Assembly (NCBI GenBank): GCA_002423245.1
Contig: DIVD01000012.1
Coordinates: 1-60,241 of the forward strand
Length of the DNA stretch: 60,241 nucleotides
Reading direction: 5' to 3'
Source of the DNA: Rhodobacteraceae bacterium UBA6141
GTDB lineage: Bacteria > Pseudomonadota > Alphaproteobacteria > Rhodobacterales > Rhodobacteraceae
Positions 15,696-23,375 of this stretch are shown in pieces; position 1 is the stretch's first letter, and each line of letters begins with the position of its first letter. A program made the translations under genes and the position numbers. Under the pieces are notes generated by a model that saw only the letters and a list, made by a program, of their open reading frames with translations, was not told where the DNA came from and did not search any database.

Positions 15696-16253
15696 TCATG
15701 CGGTTTCAACCCTGCTCGCCGCCAGCATGCGCTCGCCGAGCTTCATCTCCCGATACTCGTCCATGGATGTCTGAGAGACCGATCCGAGCGGCCGCTCTGG
15801 AAGGCCAGCGGCCAGAGCCGCGCGCGTCACGCTGGATGTGCTGGCGCACCCGAAGTAAGCAGCGATGTCCTTGAGCGCGACGCCCGCCATCCAGAGGTCT
15901 CGAAGCTCTGTTTCGCGAATGAGCTTCCGTCTGACATTCACGCGACTTGGGAGCCCAGACCGCCTGGCTCGATCGCTGACGGCCTGACGGGTGACGCCCA
16001 TCCACGTCGCGATCTCCTCCGTCGTGATGCTGTGGCAGCGCCAGAGCCGAGAGAATGTCGCGTTATCCACCTTTCTCTCCGGCTGGCACCAGAACAGCCC
16101 ATCGCGCGCCAGCCGCAGCGCGATGGCCGACTGCGTGACGCCGAGCCTGCGCGCCGCCTCCTTCTGCGTGAGGCCCTCGGCCTTCAACGCCATCATCTGC
16201 TCCGTGGTGAACTTGCGCCGCCGCCGGTGCGCGGCGATGAATGCGTCGCTCAT
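15696..16253 (-). CDS. Triple helix-turn-helix DNA-binding protein
   Basis: 185 residues with three successive HTH units of about 45-50 residues: GLTQKEAARRLGVTQSAIAL (about 28-47), SITTEEIATWMGVTRQAVSD (about 75-94) and VALKDIAAYFGCASTSSVTR (about 125-144). A basic N-terminus (HRRRRKF) precedes them. The start overlaps the VRR-NUC stop (ATGA). Decamer array 1 lies directly downstream, between this gene and the initiator. Three HTH units could in principle bind three tandem decamers, but this is a hypothesis. No named family recognised. Confidence 0.7.
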   Translation of the reverse strand: MSDAFIAAHRRRRKFTTEQMMALKAEGLTQKEAARRLGVTQSAIALRLARDGLFWCQPERKVDNATFSRLWRCHSITTEEIATWMGVTRQAVSDRARRSGLPSRVNVRRKLIRETELRDLWMAGVALKDIAAYFGCASTSSVTRAALAAGLPERPLGSVSQTSMDEYREMKLGERMLAASRVETA

Positions 16254-16630
16254 GGCGTTCCCGCGATCCGCGTCGCGAAGCCATGCGCCTGCAGCTCCGC
16301 GATAGCGTCGTCCACCGAGCGGACGAGTGCCCAGCCGAAACCTTGCCTGGTCACCGCGTCCCGGAAGGCCTCCTGCGCTGGGCGCAGCCGCCCGGTGGCG
16401 CTCTTGACCTCGATGAACATCACCTTGCCTTCCGAGATCACCAGCAGATCAGAGAACCCGGGGTGAACGCCCATGCCCACCAGAATTGATTGGCGCGCGC
16501 GCCCGGCGCGCCCGCCAGACGCGATCTCGTTGGCCGCGTGGTGCACGATCGATCCGCGTGGCAGGATCGCCCGAAGGATGCACACAATGGATCGCTGAAT
16601 GTCAGCCTCCGGAGTGGCTCGCTTCCTCAC
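16250..16630 (-). CDS. VRR-NUC domain nuclease
   Basis: 126 residues. The nuclease core is visible: GVHPGFSDLLVISEGKVMFI followed by EVKSATGRLRPAQ, giving the G-x-P-D/S-x2-D...E-x-K restriction-like active site. VRR-NUC proteins in phages act on branched DNA during replication or recombination. Length is normal for the stand-alone family. Starts and stops overlap neighbours by 4 bases. The usual partner, a DEAD/SNF2 helicase, was not found. Confidence 0.85.
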   Translation of the reverse strand: MRKRATPEADIQRSIVCILRAILPRGSIVHHAANEIASGGRAGRARQSILVGMGVHPGFSDLLVISEGKVMFIEVKSATGRLRPAQEAFRDAVTRQGFGWALVRSVDDAIAELQAHGFATRIAGTP

Positions 16631-17205
16631 CTTACGCCTCCATGGCCGAGTCCGGGGATCAGGCTGTCAACAGCGGCACGAGCGCACGCGAAGCGGATCG
16701 CCACCACCTCCGGGTTGTCCACCCAGCGCTCTCCAGGCTTGTCGTGCAGCTCATCCCAAAGCGCGGCAAATGCTCGTCGCGGATCGCCACATGATGCCTC
16801 GATGTGCTGCGTCGCGCCGATCCCCTCGTCGTAGCAATCGCGGTCCTCGATCTCCTGGAGCCGTTGGAGGTGCACGTGGATGACGCGCAGCGTCAACCGC
16901 GAGATTTCGCGCGGCATGAAGCGCGCGATGCGCCGGCCGGGAAGAGGCTTGGACAGCCGCTTCGGCCATGGCACCTCGCTCTCCAGCCCGTCCGCATCGT
17001 ATGAGAAGATCAGCCGGCCAGGCGTAACGTTGATCGCGGAAATGCGGATCGCCTCTCGCACCCACAGCAGGTCGCCAGGTCGCAGGCGCGCCAGCGGCGA
17101 GGACGCGAGCCTGCGCGTGACGGTCTTGCAGCGATCCTGCAGGGCGAGCACCATCGGGCCGGAAAAGCTGACGGGAAGAATTCTCGAAGGTTCAGGTCGG
17201 AACAC
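16627..17205 (-). CDS. ASCH-like phage protein
   Basis: 192 residues. The N-terminal pattern SFSGPMVLALQDRCKTVTRR followed by GDLLWVREA is typical of phage ASCH/PUA-like proteins. These are proposed to bind RNA or modified nucleotides; the exact function is unknown. Late conserved-looking residues include LWDELHDKPGERWVDNPEVV. It overlaps the methyltransferase-like gene upstream by 14 bases and VRR-NUC downstream by 4. Confidence 0.7.
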   Translation of the reverse strand: MFRPEPSRILPVSFSGPMVLALQDRCKTVTRRLASSPLARLRPGDLLWVREAIRISAINVTPGRLIFSYDADGLESEVPWPKRLSKPLPGRRIARFMPREISRLTLRVIHVHLQRLQEIEDRDCYDEGIGATQHIEASCGDPRRAFAALWDELHDKPGERWVDNPEVVAIRFACARAAVDSLIPGLGHGGVR

Positions 17206-17893
17206 TGCGCGTCTCCGGATAGTCTGTCTTGCGTTCGAGACGCCTGCGGCATGGCTGGATCCATGTCAGTTGCGTCGGCGGCGATTGCGCGCCCGCCGTC
17301 GTGTCCCATAGCAGCCAGCAGTAGGCCGTCGCCGTCGAGCCTGTGGCCGAGACGCGCCCCTTGAGGATCGGAACGCGCTCGGCGAACTGCGCGACCGTGG
17401 TCGGCGGATGAGGCCCGAAGAGGCTTCGGTGGCGCTCGACGCCCTCGATGAAAGCCAGCCGGGTCAGCATCGCCACGCCCATGCGCGGCCGCAGCGCCAG
17501 CGCGCGGCGAATGAACTCCGATGCCAGGCGGAACGGAGGATTGGTGATGATCCAGTCGACGCCCTGCTTCTCGATGCGCGGCGGCACCGCGTCCAAGCCG
17601 AGGAAGTCGGCAACGCGATGCTGCGTGCTGAATGCATCTTCGGAATAATCCGCGACGTCGGACCCGTGTACGGCGAAGAAGTATTCCGCCATCGCCGCGC
17701 TCATGTGCCCCCGGCCACAAGCCGGGTCCCATGCGTTCTGCGAGCGCAGACAGACATGGCCGCCGGTCATCCGCGGCCCGATCACTTCCTCGATCAGGGC
17801 GCGCGTCGCCCATGGCGGCGTCGGGAAGTCATCGAGGCTCTGCCGGGATTCGACGCGCCGCTGCATGACGGAGGTGGAACGGTTCTGCGCCAT
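17192..17893 (-). CDS. Putative N6-adenine DNA methyltransferase (NPPF motif)
   Basis: 233 residues. FPTPPWATRALI near residue 23, SAM-binding NAWDPACGRGHM (about 53-64) and catalytic DWIITNPPF (about 112-120) mark a class of single-domain phage methyltransferases. The order SAM motif then NPPF is gamma-class. No target-recognition extension or restriction partner is visible, so it is probably an orphan enzyme. It starts 3 bases after the small zinc-finger-like gene. Confidence 0.8.
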   Translation of the reverse strand: MAQNRSTSVMQRRVESRQSLDDFPTPPWATRALIEEVIGPRMTGGHVCLRSQNAWDPACGRGHMSAAMAEYFFAVHGSDVADYSEDAFSTQHRVADFLGLDAVPPRIEKQGVDWIITNPPFRLASEFIRRALALRPRMGVAMLTRLAFIEGVERHRSLFGPHPPTTVAQFAERVPILKGRVSATGSTATAYCWLLWDTTAGAQSPPTQLTWIQPCRRRLERKTDYPETRSVPT

Positions 17894-17896
17894 GGA

Positions 17897-18073
17897 TCAC
17901 TCCCCGATGGTCGTCGCCATGTGCCGGGGCCTGGCGAGCAGGCGCGGGCATTCGGTGTCCCCGAAGAATGGGCACCACGAGAGGTGCCCAGACCCGTCTG
18001 GCGCGATGGGCTGGTGGCAGTCAGCGCAGCGATCAGCGATCGGCACATCGGCCTTTTTATGCCAGCCGATCAC
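17897..18073 (-). CDS. 58-residue zinc-finger-like microprotein (GTG start)
   Basis: Begins GTGATCGG; the GTG overlaps the previous stop (GTGA). Translation starts MIGWHKKADVPIADRCADCH and carries CADC (about 16-19), then single Cys at 34 and 42, with His at 20 and 30. These could bind one metal ion. It fills the gap exactly between its neighbours, and its stop lies 3 bases before the next ATG, so it is very likely translated. No named family recognised. Confidence 0.65.
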   Translation of the reverse strand: MIGWHKKADVPIADRCADCHQPIAPDGSGHLSWCPFFGDTECPRLLARPRHMATTIGE

Positions 18074-18279
18074 TCTCCGGCTCCGGCGGTGCGCGTCAGC
18101 CTGGTGATGATCGCCTCCATCAAGTCGATGCGGTGATCTGCATCCTTCTGCGACAGCCGCCCAGCGCGCACCTGGTTTGGATAGACGCGACGGCGCATGA
18201 ACGCTTCGCGCTGGGCTTCCTCGATCAGCTCCCGAACGCTGAATCGTGCAGACGCACTCCGTGCCGCCAGATCATCCAT
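18070..18279 (-). CDS. Small hypothetical phage protein
   Basis: 69 residues (MDDLAARSASARFSVRELIE), with helical segments and a Tyr-Pro-Asn-Gln-Val motif that then leads to KDADHRIDLMEAIITRL. This C-terminal pattern resembles small phage proteins of unknown function encoded near DUF2303. It overlaps both neighbours by a few bases (8 upstream; GTGA downstream), consistent with one operon. Confidence 0.65.
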   Translation of the reverse strand: MDDLAARSASARFSVRELIEEAQREAFMRRRVYPNQVRAGRLSQKDADHRIDLMEAIITRLTRTAGAGE

Positions 18280-18682
18280 CGACAAATCCCCCGCAGGCCT
18301 TATCGAGCATCCGGTCGATAGTCCTCCGACCGCTGTCTCCGAGCGGGCCCGGCCCCCACTCGTGAGTGAGTCTCCGCCCGCCCGGCATATCGAGCGAGAG
18401 CCGGAACGACGGCGCGAACCGATGCGGGATCTCGTCGCTGATCCACGGGATCGGATACCAAGGCCTGCCAGCGTAGCCGGCGGCGACGTCGACAAGCTCG
18501 TTGCCGGGGCCGGCCTGCTCGAGAAACCGGACCATGACGGTCTCGTCATCGTTGTCCTCGGCCCACACCTGCACCAGCCACCATTGGTCTCGGCCAGAGA
18601 TATTCGCGCGCAGGAACCCGAACGGCTCGCCCGTGTCGTGAGGGTCAAATGGGACGACGAAGGTGCTCTTCAGAACCGCCAT
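18272..18682 (-). CDS. Hypothetical phage protein
   Basis: 136 residues (MAVLKSTFVVPFDPHDTGEP). A beta-rich first half contains RDQWWLVQVWAEDNDDETVM, and Trp/Pro-rich YAGRPWYPIPWISDE lies in the middle. Not recognised. The start overlaps the DUF2303 stop, so it is translationally coupled to that gene. Confidence 0.65.
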   Translation of the reverse strand: MAVLKSTFVVPFDPHDTGEPFGFLRANISGRDQWWLVQVWAEDNDDETVMVRFLEQAGPGNELVDVAAGYAGRPWYPIPWISDEIPHRFAPSFRLSLDMPGGRRLTHEWGPGPLGDSGRRTIDRMLDKACGGFVDG

Positions 18683-19545
18683 CACAAATCCCTCCCGAAG
18701 AACACCGGCCGACCAGTCTCCTCCGCTGCCGCGAAGGCAATCTCGGCGAAGGTCGCGCGCCGCTGATACTCCACACGCCGCCAGACGAAGCCCATCTGCA
18801 GATGCCCGCCGTTGATGCGCCACCGGAAGGCGCAGCGCAGCGGCACCGGCTGCTCGCCCTCGTAGAGCGGGATCGAGAGCACGAACTCGCGCGGAACCTT
18901 GATGTCGCCCCTGGCGCGGGTCTCTGTCTCGTAGACGAAGGACCGATCCCCGTTCTCCAGGCGCGTCGAACTCTTGAATGTCACGCCCTGCGTGCCTTCC
19001 AGGTCCCGGCTGATCTCGATCAGGACCGCAGGCTCCGGGTCGATCACGTCGACCGCGTTCTCCTCCAGGAACGCTGCAAATTCGGCCTGGCCGTGGAATG
19101 TGTTCTCCATCTCGGCCCAGCGCTTGAATTCCTCGGACGGGCGGAGCGCCAGCGTGCACGTGTGACCGCGCGGCTGCGGATCGAGGCTTGCTCCGTCGAC
19201 CATCTCGTTGTCGAAGTGCCAGTCGAGAACGGCCTTGATGCTGCCAGCGTCGTAGTCGGCGATCAGGATCGAGCGATCATCCGAGAAGCGGTTCACATAG
19301 GCGGAGAGGGACGACCGCTGGTCGACCACCACCGCCGTCGCGATGATGTGTGGCGGCAGCGCGTATGGGTCGTGCGCCGCCTCGATGCGGAAGCCATCCG
19401 GCACGATGATGTGGCGCGCGCCATGCGGCCCGACGATCACCGGGGAAGCCAACCGCGCCGCCGTGATGGCGGCGTCCAGTGCGCTTCCTGGATGTGCGTC
19501 GACCTGCGCGCTGGCGCTGGCCTGCGGAGGGAGTTTGTTTGTCAT
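18682..19545 (-). CDS. DUF2303 (YfdQ-like) family protein
   Basis: 287 residues. FRIEAAHDPYALPPHI, the ADYDAGSIKAVLDWHFDN region and the LALRPSEEFKRWAEMEN segment match DUF2303, phage early proteins of unknown function often near recombination genes. Full family length is present. It heads a run of overlapping genes in the early operon. Confidence 0.85.
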   Translation of the reverse strand: MTNKLPPQASASAQVDAHPGSALDAAITAARLASPVIVGPHGARHIIVPDGFRIEAAHDPYALPPHIIATAVVVDQRSSLSAYVNRFSDDRSILIADYDAGSIKAVLDWHFDNEMVDGASLDPQPRGHTCTLALRPSEEFKRWAEMENTFHGQAEFAAFLEENAVDVIDPEPAVLIEISRDLEGTQGVTFKSSTRLENGDRSFVYETETRARGDIKVPREFVLSIPLYEGEQPVPLRCAFRWRINGGHLQMGFVWRRVEYQRRATFAEIAFAAAEETGRPVFFGRDL

Positions 19546-19568
19546 GTTCGTGTCCTTCTGGTGAGTGG

Positions 19569-19898
19569 TCAGACGTCCTGGCGATCACGGCGAGCTTCAA
19601 GCTCATCGAACAGGTCATCCTGCGATGGGTCGCGACGGGTCAGACGCCCTTCGTCGGTCACGTAGTAGATGCCGGTGCCGAGAGGCTTGCGTGGCTTCTT
19701 GCAAGAGAGCTGCGGGACGCACTCGATCTGGCCTGCCTCGTTGACCTTGAATGGCAGCTTGATCGTGATGTCGCCCTTGCCGCCCGTGCGCCGGATGGCT
19801 TCCATCAGCTCGCCGAACTGATCATCGGCCTCGGCGACCAACTCGCCGCGCCGGAAACTCTGCAGGAATTCGAGAAAGGAAAGTTCGTCGCGGGCCAT
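19569..19898 (-). CDS. Hypothetical phage protein
   Basis: 109 residues (MARDELSFLEFLQSFRRGEL) with an acidic/basic helical N-terminus and a beta-like KGDITIKLPFKVNEAGQIEC centre. GGAGG five bases before the ATG at 19898 decides the start over an upstream in-frame ATG at 19910. The N-terminal half resembles small early proteins of alphaproteobacterial phages, but no family name can be given. Confidence 0.65.
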   Translation of the reverse strand: MARDELSFLEFLQSFRRGELVAEADDQFGELMEAIRRTGGKGDITIKLPFKVNEAGQIECVPQLSCKKPRKPLGTGIYYVTDEGRLTRRDPSQDDLFDELEARRDRQDV

Positions 19899-19909
19899 GG
19901 GCGCCTCCA

Positions 19910-20212
19910 TCAGCCGGGGGTGAAAAGCAGGAAAAGGTAGAGCACGCAGAAGAGGCTGATGACGCCGACCACGTCGCCAGCGACCGCCAGCCAACGCCGG
20001 ATGCGCCCCTTGCGATTGAGGCCCGCCACGGCGTCACGAACGATGGCAGCGTGCAGCGCCTTCGCCCGCTCGTGGTCCATCCAGTCGCCGGCGGCCTGCA
20101 GGAATTCGCACGCGTCCAGGACGGTTGCGTCGCGATGCATGTCCGGGCGGGCGATGATGTGCCGTGCGCAGGCGACGCTCATGCTCGGGAAGCGGATGAC
20201 CTGCGCGCTCAT
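19910..20212 (-). CDS. Hypothetical protein with C-terminal membrane anchor
   Basis: 100 residues starting MSAQVIRFPSMSVACARHII. The last ~22 residues (VVGVISLFCVLYLFLLFTPG) are a clear membrane segment preceded by basic NRKGRIRRW, so the N-terminal part should face the cytoplasm. Start overlaps the AlpA-like stop (ATGA). Function unknown; a superinfection or membrane role is possible but unsupported. Confidence 0.65.
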   Translation of the reverse strand: MSAQVIRFPSMSVACARHIIARPDMHRDATVLDACEFLQAAGDWMDHERAKALHAAIVRDAVAGLNRKGRIRRWLAVAGDVVGVISLFCVLYLFLLFTPG

Positions 20213-20451
20213 TTGCGGCCGCCCGGAGCGCGATGCCGCTCCTGCGCGACCAGCCACGCACGGACGGATTCGCGGCGGTAGTGCACGGCGCGGCCGATGC
20301 GGACGCAAGGCGGGCCAATGCGCCTGCACTCCCATCGCGCGATTGTGGCGACCGACACGCCAAGTTCCCGAGCCAGGTCGTCCCGGCTCACCCAGCCATC
20401 GAGAACATTCGGCTCCGCATCGTCGTGACCTGGGGTTTCATTGTTCGCCAT
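20209..20451 (-). CDS. AlpA/MerR-like helix-turn-helix protein
   Basis: 80 residues starting MANNETPGHDDAEPNVLDGW. It has an HTH of the excisionase/AlpA type: VSRDDLARELGVSVATIARW, then YRRESVRAWL. RBS AAGGA precedes the ATG. It is the first gene of the long leftward early operon, just downstream of decamer array 2 and divergent from the gene at 20718. It could be an excisionase or a regulator of early transcription. Confidence 0.75.
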   Translation of the reverse strand: MANNETPGHDDAEPNVLDGWVSRDDLARELGVSVATIARWECRRIGPPCVRIGRAVHYRRESVRAWLVAQERHRAPGGRK

Positions 20452-20717
20452 GCATTTTCCTTTCTTCGCACTCGTCCAGCGCGGAACAATACAGACCACA
20501 CCTGTGCAGAGGCGGCGAGGCGCGGAGAGGCGTGGAGAGGCGTGGAGAGGCGTGGGAAAGACGGGATACTCGCCTCTCCCGTGGGATCAGCGATTCCGTG
20601 CTGTTATTCCGTTGATTCGGGATGCGGTCCCGAGCGAATGGTGGTGGCACCAGCCACGGAATCGTCCGGGCTTGATCAGGCAGAAGGACCGGTGCCCATG
20701 AAGCCCCCGAATGATGA
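20452..20717. promoter_or_regulatory. Divergent control region (AlpA-like / HTH gene) with decamer array 2
   Basis: 266 bp without a gene between divergent regulators, the likely lysis-lysogeny switch. Array 2 (20509-20580) occupies its left part. To its right, GATTCCGTG and its inverse CACGGAATC (20591-20599 and 20656-20664) form a separated inverted repeat that could be an operator pair. No certain -35/-10 pair was identified. Confidence 0.55.
20509..20580 (-). promoter_or_regulatory. Decamer array 2
   Basis: Plus-strand units GAGGCGGC, GAGGCGCGGA, GAGGCGTGGA twice and GAGGCGTGGG (20509-20556), then 14 bases and an inverted CGCCTCTCCC (20571-20580). In leftward RNA, GGAGAGGCG can pair over 9 bp with each of three CGCCTCTCC copies. 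Confidence 0.75.
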
Positions 20718-20960
20718 ATGACCATGGATGACAGGGGTCTCCTCGCCGCGATCGGCATGGCTCTCTACGGGCCAAGCTGGAAGAGCGAGTTGGCGCACGA
20801 CCTCGGAGTCGAGGATCGATCATTGCGCCGCTGGATCCAGACAAGCGAAGTTCCGATCGGAGTGTGGCGCGATCTTTTCGTGTTGCTCGCGGATCGGCGC
20901 GACGTGATCGAACCACTTCTGGCCGAACTGCTCGGCCGGACAGGCCACGACAAATTATGA
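20718..20960 (+). CDS. Small HTH regulator (Cro/CI-like candidate)
   Basis: 80 residues (MTMDDRGLLAAIGMALYGPS). The HTH is WKSELAHDLGVEDRSLRRWI (about 21-40), with VPIGVWRDLFVLLADRRDVI following, as in small phage or plasmid XRE-like repressors. Divergent from the AlpA-like gene and transcribed together with the gene at 21028. A Cro- or CI-type role is likely from position. A second ATG two codons downstream is also possible. Confidence 0.65.
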   Translation: MTMDDRGLLAAIGMALYGPSWKSELAHDLGVEDRSLRRWIQTSEVPIGVWRDLFVLLADRRDVIEPLLAELLGRTGHDKL

Positions 20961-21027
20961 AATTGTTAACCGTTCCTGGTCATCCAGGACGGCCGGGAGC
21001 GCAAAAAAAAGCGAGGGGGCTAATAGC

Positions 21028-21624
21028 ATGGGCGTGATTTCGAGGGTGTTCTTTACGATTACCGAGGTGGCCGCGCGGTGGGGATGCACTCCCGCGGACG
21101 TCGCTGGGTTGGCGCACAATGGGAAGCTGCAGATCGTCACCGGGATCGCGCCGGTGGATTGCGGCGGCGAACCCTGCGCTGGAATGGTGGTCATCGCCGT
21201 CTCGGACATATTGCCGATGTTCCGGAGGTCCGGGACAGGCCCACGCGACATGCAGGTGCGCAGAATTCGCGCGCTTGACGCGGACGATTGGAAGATGGTC
21301 ACCGAGCCTTCCGGAGGGGTGTTCGTCTCGATGGAAGACTTGTTGATCCTCGCGGATGATCTCCATCGCTTCGAGGCTGATCACGATGTTTTCGGCCGGG
21401 CACACGGCGCGAAGGGTCCCGAGCCAAGATTTGATTGGGATGAATTCTGGAGGGAGGTCGCCGCATGGGTCCACGAACATGGCGTTCCGACAACTCTGAA
21501 GGAATTCACCGAGGTCATGTCGCTCTGGTTCATGGACAGGTCTGGCGGGAAGAACATCCCGAGCGACAGCGTGATCCGAAAGAAGCTCTCGCCGCTTTGG
21601 AACCGCCTGCGGCAGGATGCGTGA
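21028..21624 (+). CDS. Hypothetical phage protein, possible regulator
   Basis: 198 residues. The N-terminus FTITEVAARWGCTPADVAGL looks like a MerR-type HTH; the C-terminal ~70 residues (VPTTLKEFTEVMSLWFMDRS, then IPSDSVIRKKLSPLWNRLRQ) form a second helical unit. RBS GAGGGGG lies about 10 bases upstream. It is rightward like the small HTH gene and converges on the integrase, leaving 7 bases between stops. It could be the lysogeny repressor. No family named. Confidence 0.6.
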   Translation: MGVISRVFFTITEVAARWGCTPADVAGLAHNGKLQIVTGIAPVDCGGEPCAGMVVIAVSDILPMFRRSGTGPRDMQVRRIRALDADDWKMVTEPSGGVFVSMEDLLILADDLHRFEADHDVFGRAHGAKGPEPRFDWDEFWREVAAWVHEHGVPTTLKEFTEVMSLWFMDRSGGKNIPSDSVIRKKLSPLWNRLRQDA

Positions 21625-21631
21625 CTTGGGG

Positions 21632-22930
21632 TTACTCGCTGCCTCGCACCACGCGCGGACGCGACTTCATGATGTCGGCGACTGCATCGACGCCAGCCCG
21701 GAGCGGGCTGTCGAGAAGGTGGGCGTATCGCTGCGTCGTCCGCATCTGCGAGTGCCCCAGCAGCTTCCCGATCATCTCGAGCGAGGAACCGCCGCTCACC
21801 AGCAGCGAGGCGAAGGTGTGGCGCAGATCATGGATCCTGACGTCTGGCATCTGCGCCGCCGTCTTGACGTTTGACCAGAACCGCGTGATCCGCCCAACCG
21901 GCTGATCCTTTGGCGCGCCGTCGGCGTCCACGGCGTCGCCTGGGAAGAGCCACCCGCAGCCGCTCGGGACCGCCACCCGCCGCAGGCGCACCAGCGCCGC
22001 CACGTCGGCCGAGATGGGCACGCGGTGCACCCGGCGCTGCTTGGTGTTCGCGGCGGGCTTGGTCCATGTGCCCATCTCGAGGTTGAAGTGTTCGAAGCGC
22101 GCCGTGCGGACCTCGCCAAGGCGCGCACCGGTCAGCATGCACATGCGCACGATGGCCGCGCCTCGCTGGTCCTCCGCAGCGTTCAGCGCGTCGCCGAGGC
22201 GCGCAATTTCCTCGATGGAGAGGAATCGTTCGCGCGCAATCTCCATCCGCTTGCGAAACGCTGATGCCGGATTGTCTGCGCGCATCTTCCAGGCAACCGC
22301 GAGGGTGAACATCTTCCGCACAACCTCGCCCGCCCGGTTCGCGCGGATCGGCGTCGGCCTCGCTGGCGCCAGCATCTTGCGCCGGCTCTTGGGATTCTCC
22401 TTTGACGGCCGCGCCCGCCCTTCGGCGATCACGCATAGCAGGCGCTCCACGTCCTCCGGCTCGATATCGGAGACGAGGCGGTGCTTCCAGTGCGGCTCCA
22501 CCAGCTTGCGAAGGATAGATGCCTGGTCTGATGCGTTACGCGCATTGAGGTGCGCGGCATGCTCGCGCAGATATCGGTCGATCAGCTCCGGGATCCGTGG
22601 CGCCCCGCGGATTTGCTCGCGCTCCTCCAAGGGGTCGATCCCGTCGTCAATGTCGCGCCGCAGCTGCTTGGCGCGGTCGCGCGCGGCGACGACGCTCCAC
22701 TCTGGCCAGCGCCCGATCGCCATGCGGCGCTGCCGCCCCTTGATCGTGTAGTCGAGATAGAAGCCCCGGCTGCCGGTTTTCTGGATCACCGCCGAGAACC
22801 CGAGCACCTCGTCGTCGAACAGCTGGTATGGGCGCGACCGAGGCTCCGCCGCCTTCATCATCTTCTCGTTCAATCTCTGCCGGGAGGCCATCTGCGCACC
22901 ATTGTTGTTGGACACGTCTCGTGACGCCAT
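21632..22930 (-). CDS. Tyrosine recombinase / phage integrase
   Basis: 432 residues. An N-terminal DUF4102-like arm-binding domain (YQLFDDEVLGFSAVIQKTG, about 35-53) is followed by a core-binding helical domain and the catalytic domain. Catalytic residues are visible: R in TGARLGEVRT, HDLRHTF (H-x2-R), H in LLGHSQMRTTQRY, and the Tyr in QRYAHL. It should catalyse integration and excision. The nearest attachment region lies about 1.4 kb to the right, with four small genes between. An ATG at residue 14 is an alternative start; neither has a strong RBS. Confidence 0.93.
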   Translation of the reverse strand: MASRDVSNNNGAQMASRQRLNEKMMKAAEPRSRPYQLFDDEVLGFSAVIQKTGSRGFYLDYTIKGRQRRMAIGRWPEWSVVAARDRAKQLRRDIDDGIDPLEEREQIRGAPRIPELIDRYLREHAAHLNARNASDQASILRKLVEPHWKHRLVSDIEPEDVERLLCVIAEGRARPSKENPKSRRKMLAPARPTPIRANRAGEVVRKMFTLAVAWKMRADNPASAFRKRMEIARERFLSIEEIARLGDALNAAEDQRGAAIVRMCMLTGARLGEVRTARFEHFNLEMGTWTKPAANTKQRRVHRVPISADVAALVRLRRVAVPSGCGWLFPGDAVDADGAPKDQPVGRITRFWSNVKTAAQMPDVRIHDLRHTFASLLVSGGSSLEMIGKLLGHSQMRTTQRYAHLLDSPLRAGVDAVADIMKSRPRVVRGSE

Positions 22931-22950
22931 CGAAGGCGGCGCGGGTCAAG

Positions 22951-23052
22951 TCAAAGAGCCAGGTACATGCCGATCCAGACCAGGGTGCCGCAAATGGCGC
23001 CCGGGACGATCCACCATCCGGACGGCAGGTTATTGCTGGGTTTACGTCTCAT
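22951..23052 (-). CDS. 33-residue membrane microprotein
   Basis: Begins MRRKPSNNLPSGWWIVPGAI and ends in CGTLVWIGMYLAL: a basic N-terminus followed by one hydrophobic segment. GGAGGACGACGA places a strong RBS before the ATG, which overlaps the previous stop (ATGA). It lies between two phage genes, upstream of the integrase. Function unknown. Confidence 0.6.
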   Translation of the reverse strand: MRRKPSNNLPSGWWIVPGAICGTLVWIGMYLAL

Positions 23053-23375
23053 TCGTCGTCCTCCTCGATGCACGGTCCGTGCGCTAGGCTGTCGAGAGCC
23101 TCGATCATGGCGTTCTGTGCCACAGCTACGATTTCGCGCCGCATCTGCGCGATCATGGTGCGTCGCTTGACGCTGGGGTGTTCGAGAACAGCGATGTCGC
23201 CGTCATTGGCACAGACTTGACGCGACAGCTCCTCCCACAGTGCGTCGCAATAGAAGCCATGACGCTCTGCGGCTGCAGTCACGTCCCGGTTCCAGAGCCT
23301 TCGGTCATCGCGCGCGTCGAATGCCGCTTGAGCGAGAGCGAGCAGCCGCTCGTGGTCGGGGTGGAGCGACGTCAT
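23049..23375 (-). CDS. Hypothetical phage protein
   Basis: 108 residues starting MTSLHPDHERLLALAQAAFD, largely helical, with an acidic end (GPCIEEDDE). The start is set by overlap with the previous stop. Not recognised. Part of the five-gene block between decamer array 3 and the integrase. Confidence 0.6.
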   Translation of the reverse strand: MTSLHPDHERLLALAQAAFDARDDRRLWNRDVTAAAERHGFYCDALWEELSRQVCANDGDIAVLEHPSVKRRTMIAQMRREIVAVAQNAMIEALDSLAHGPCIEEDDE

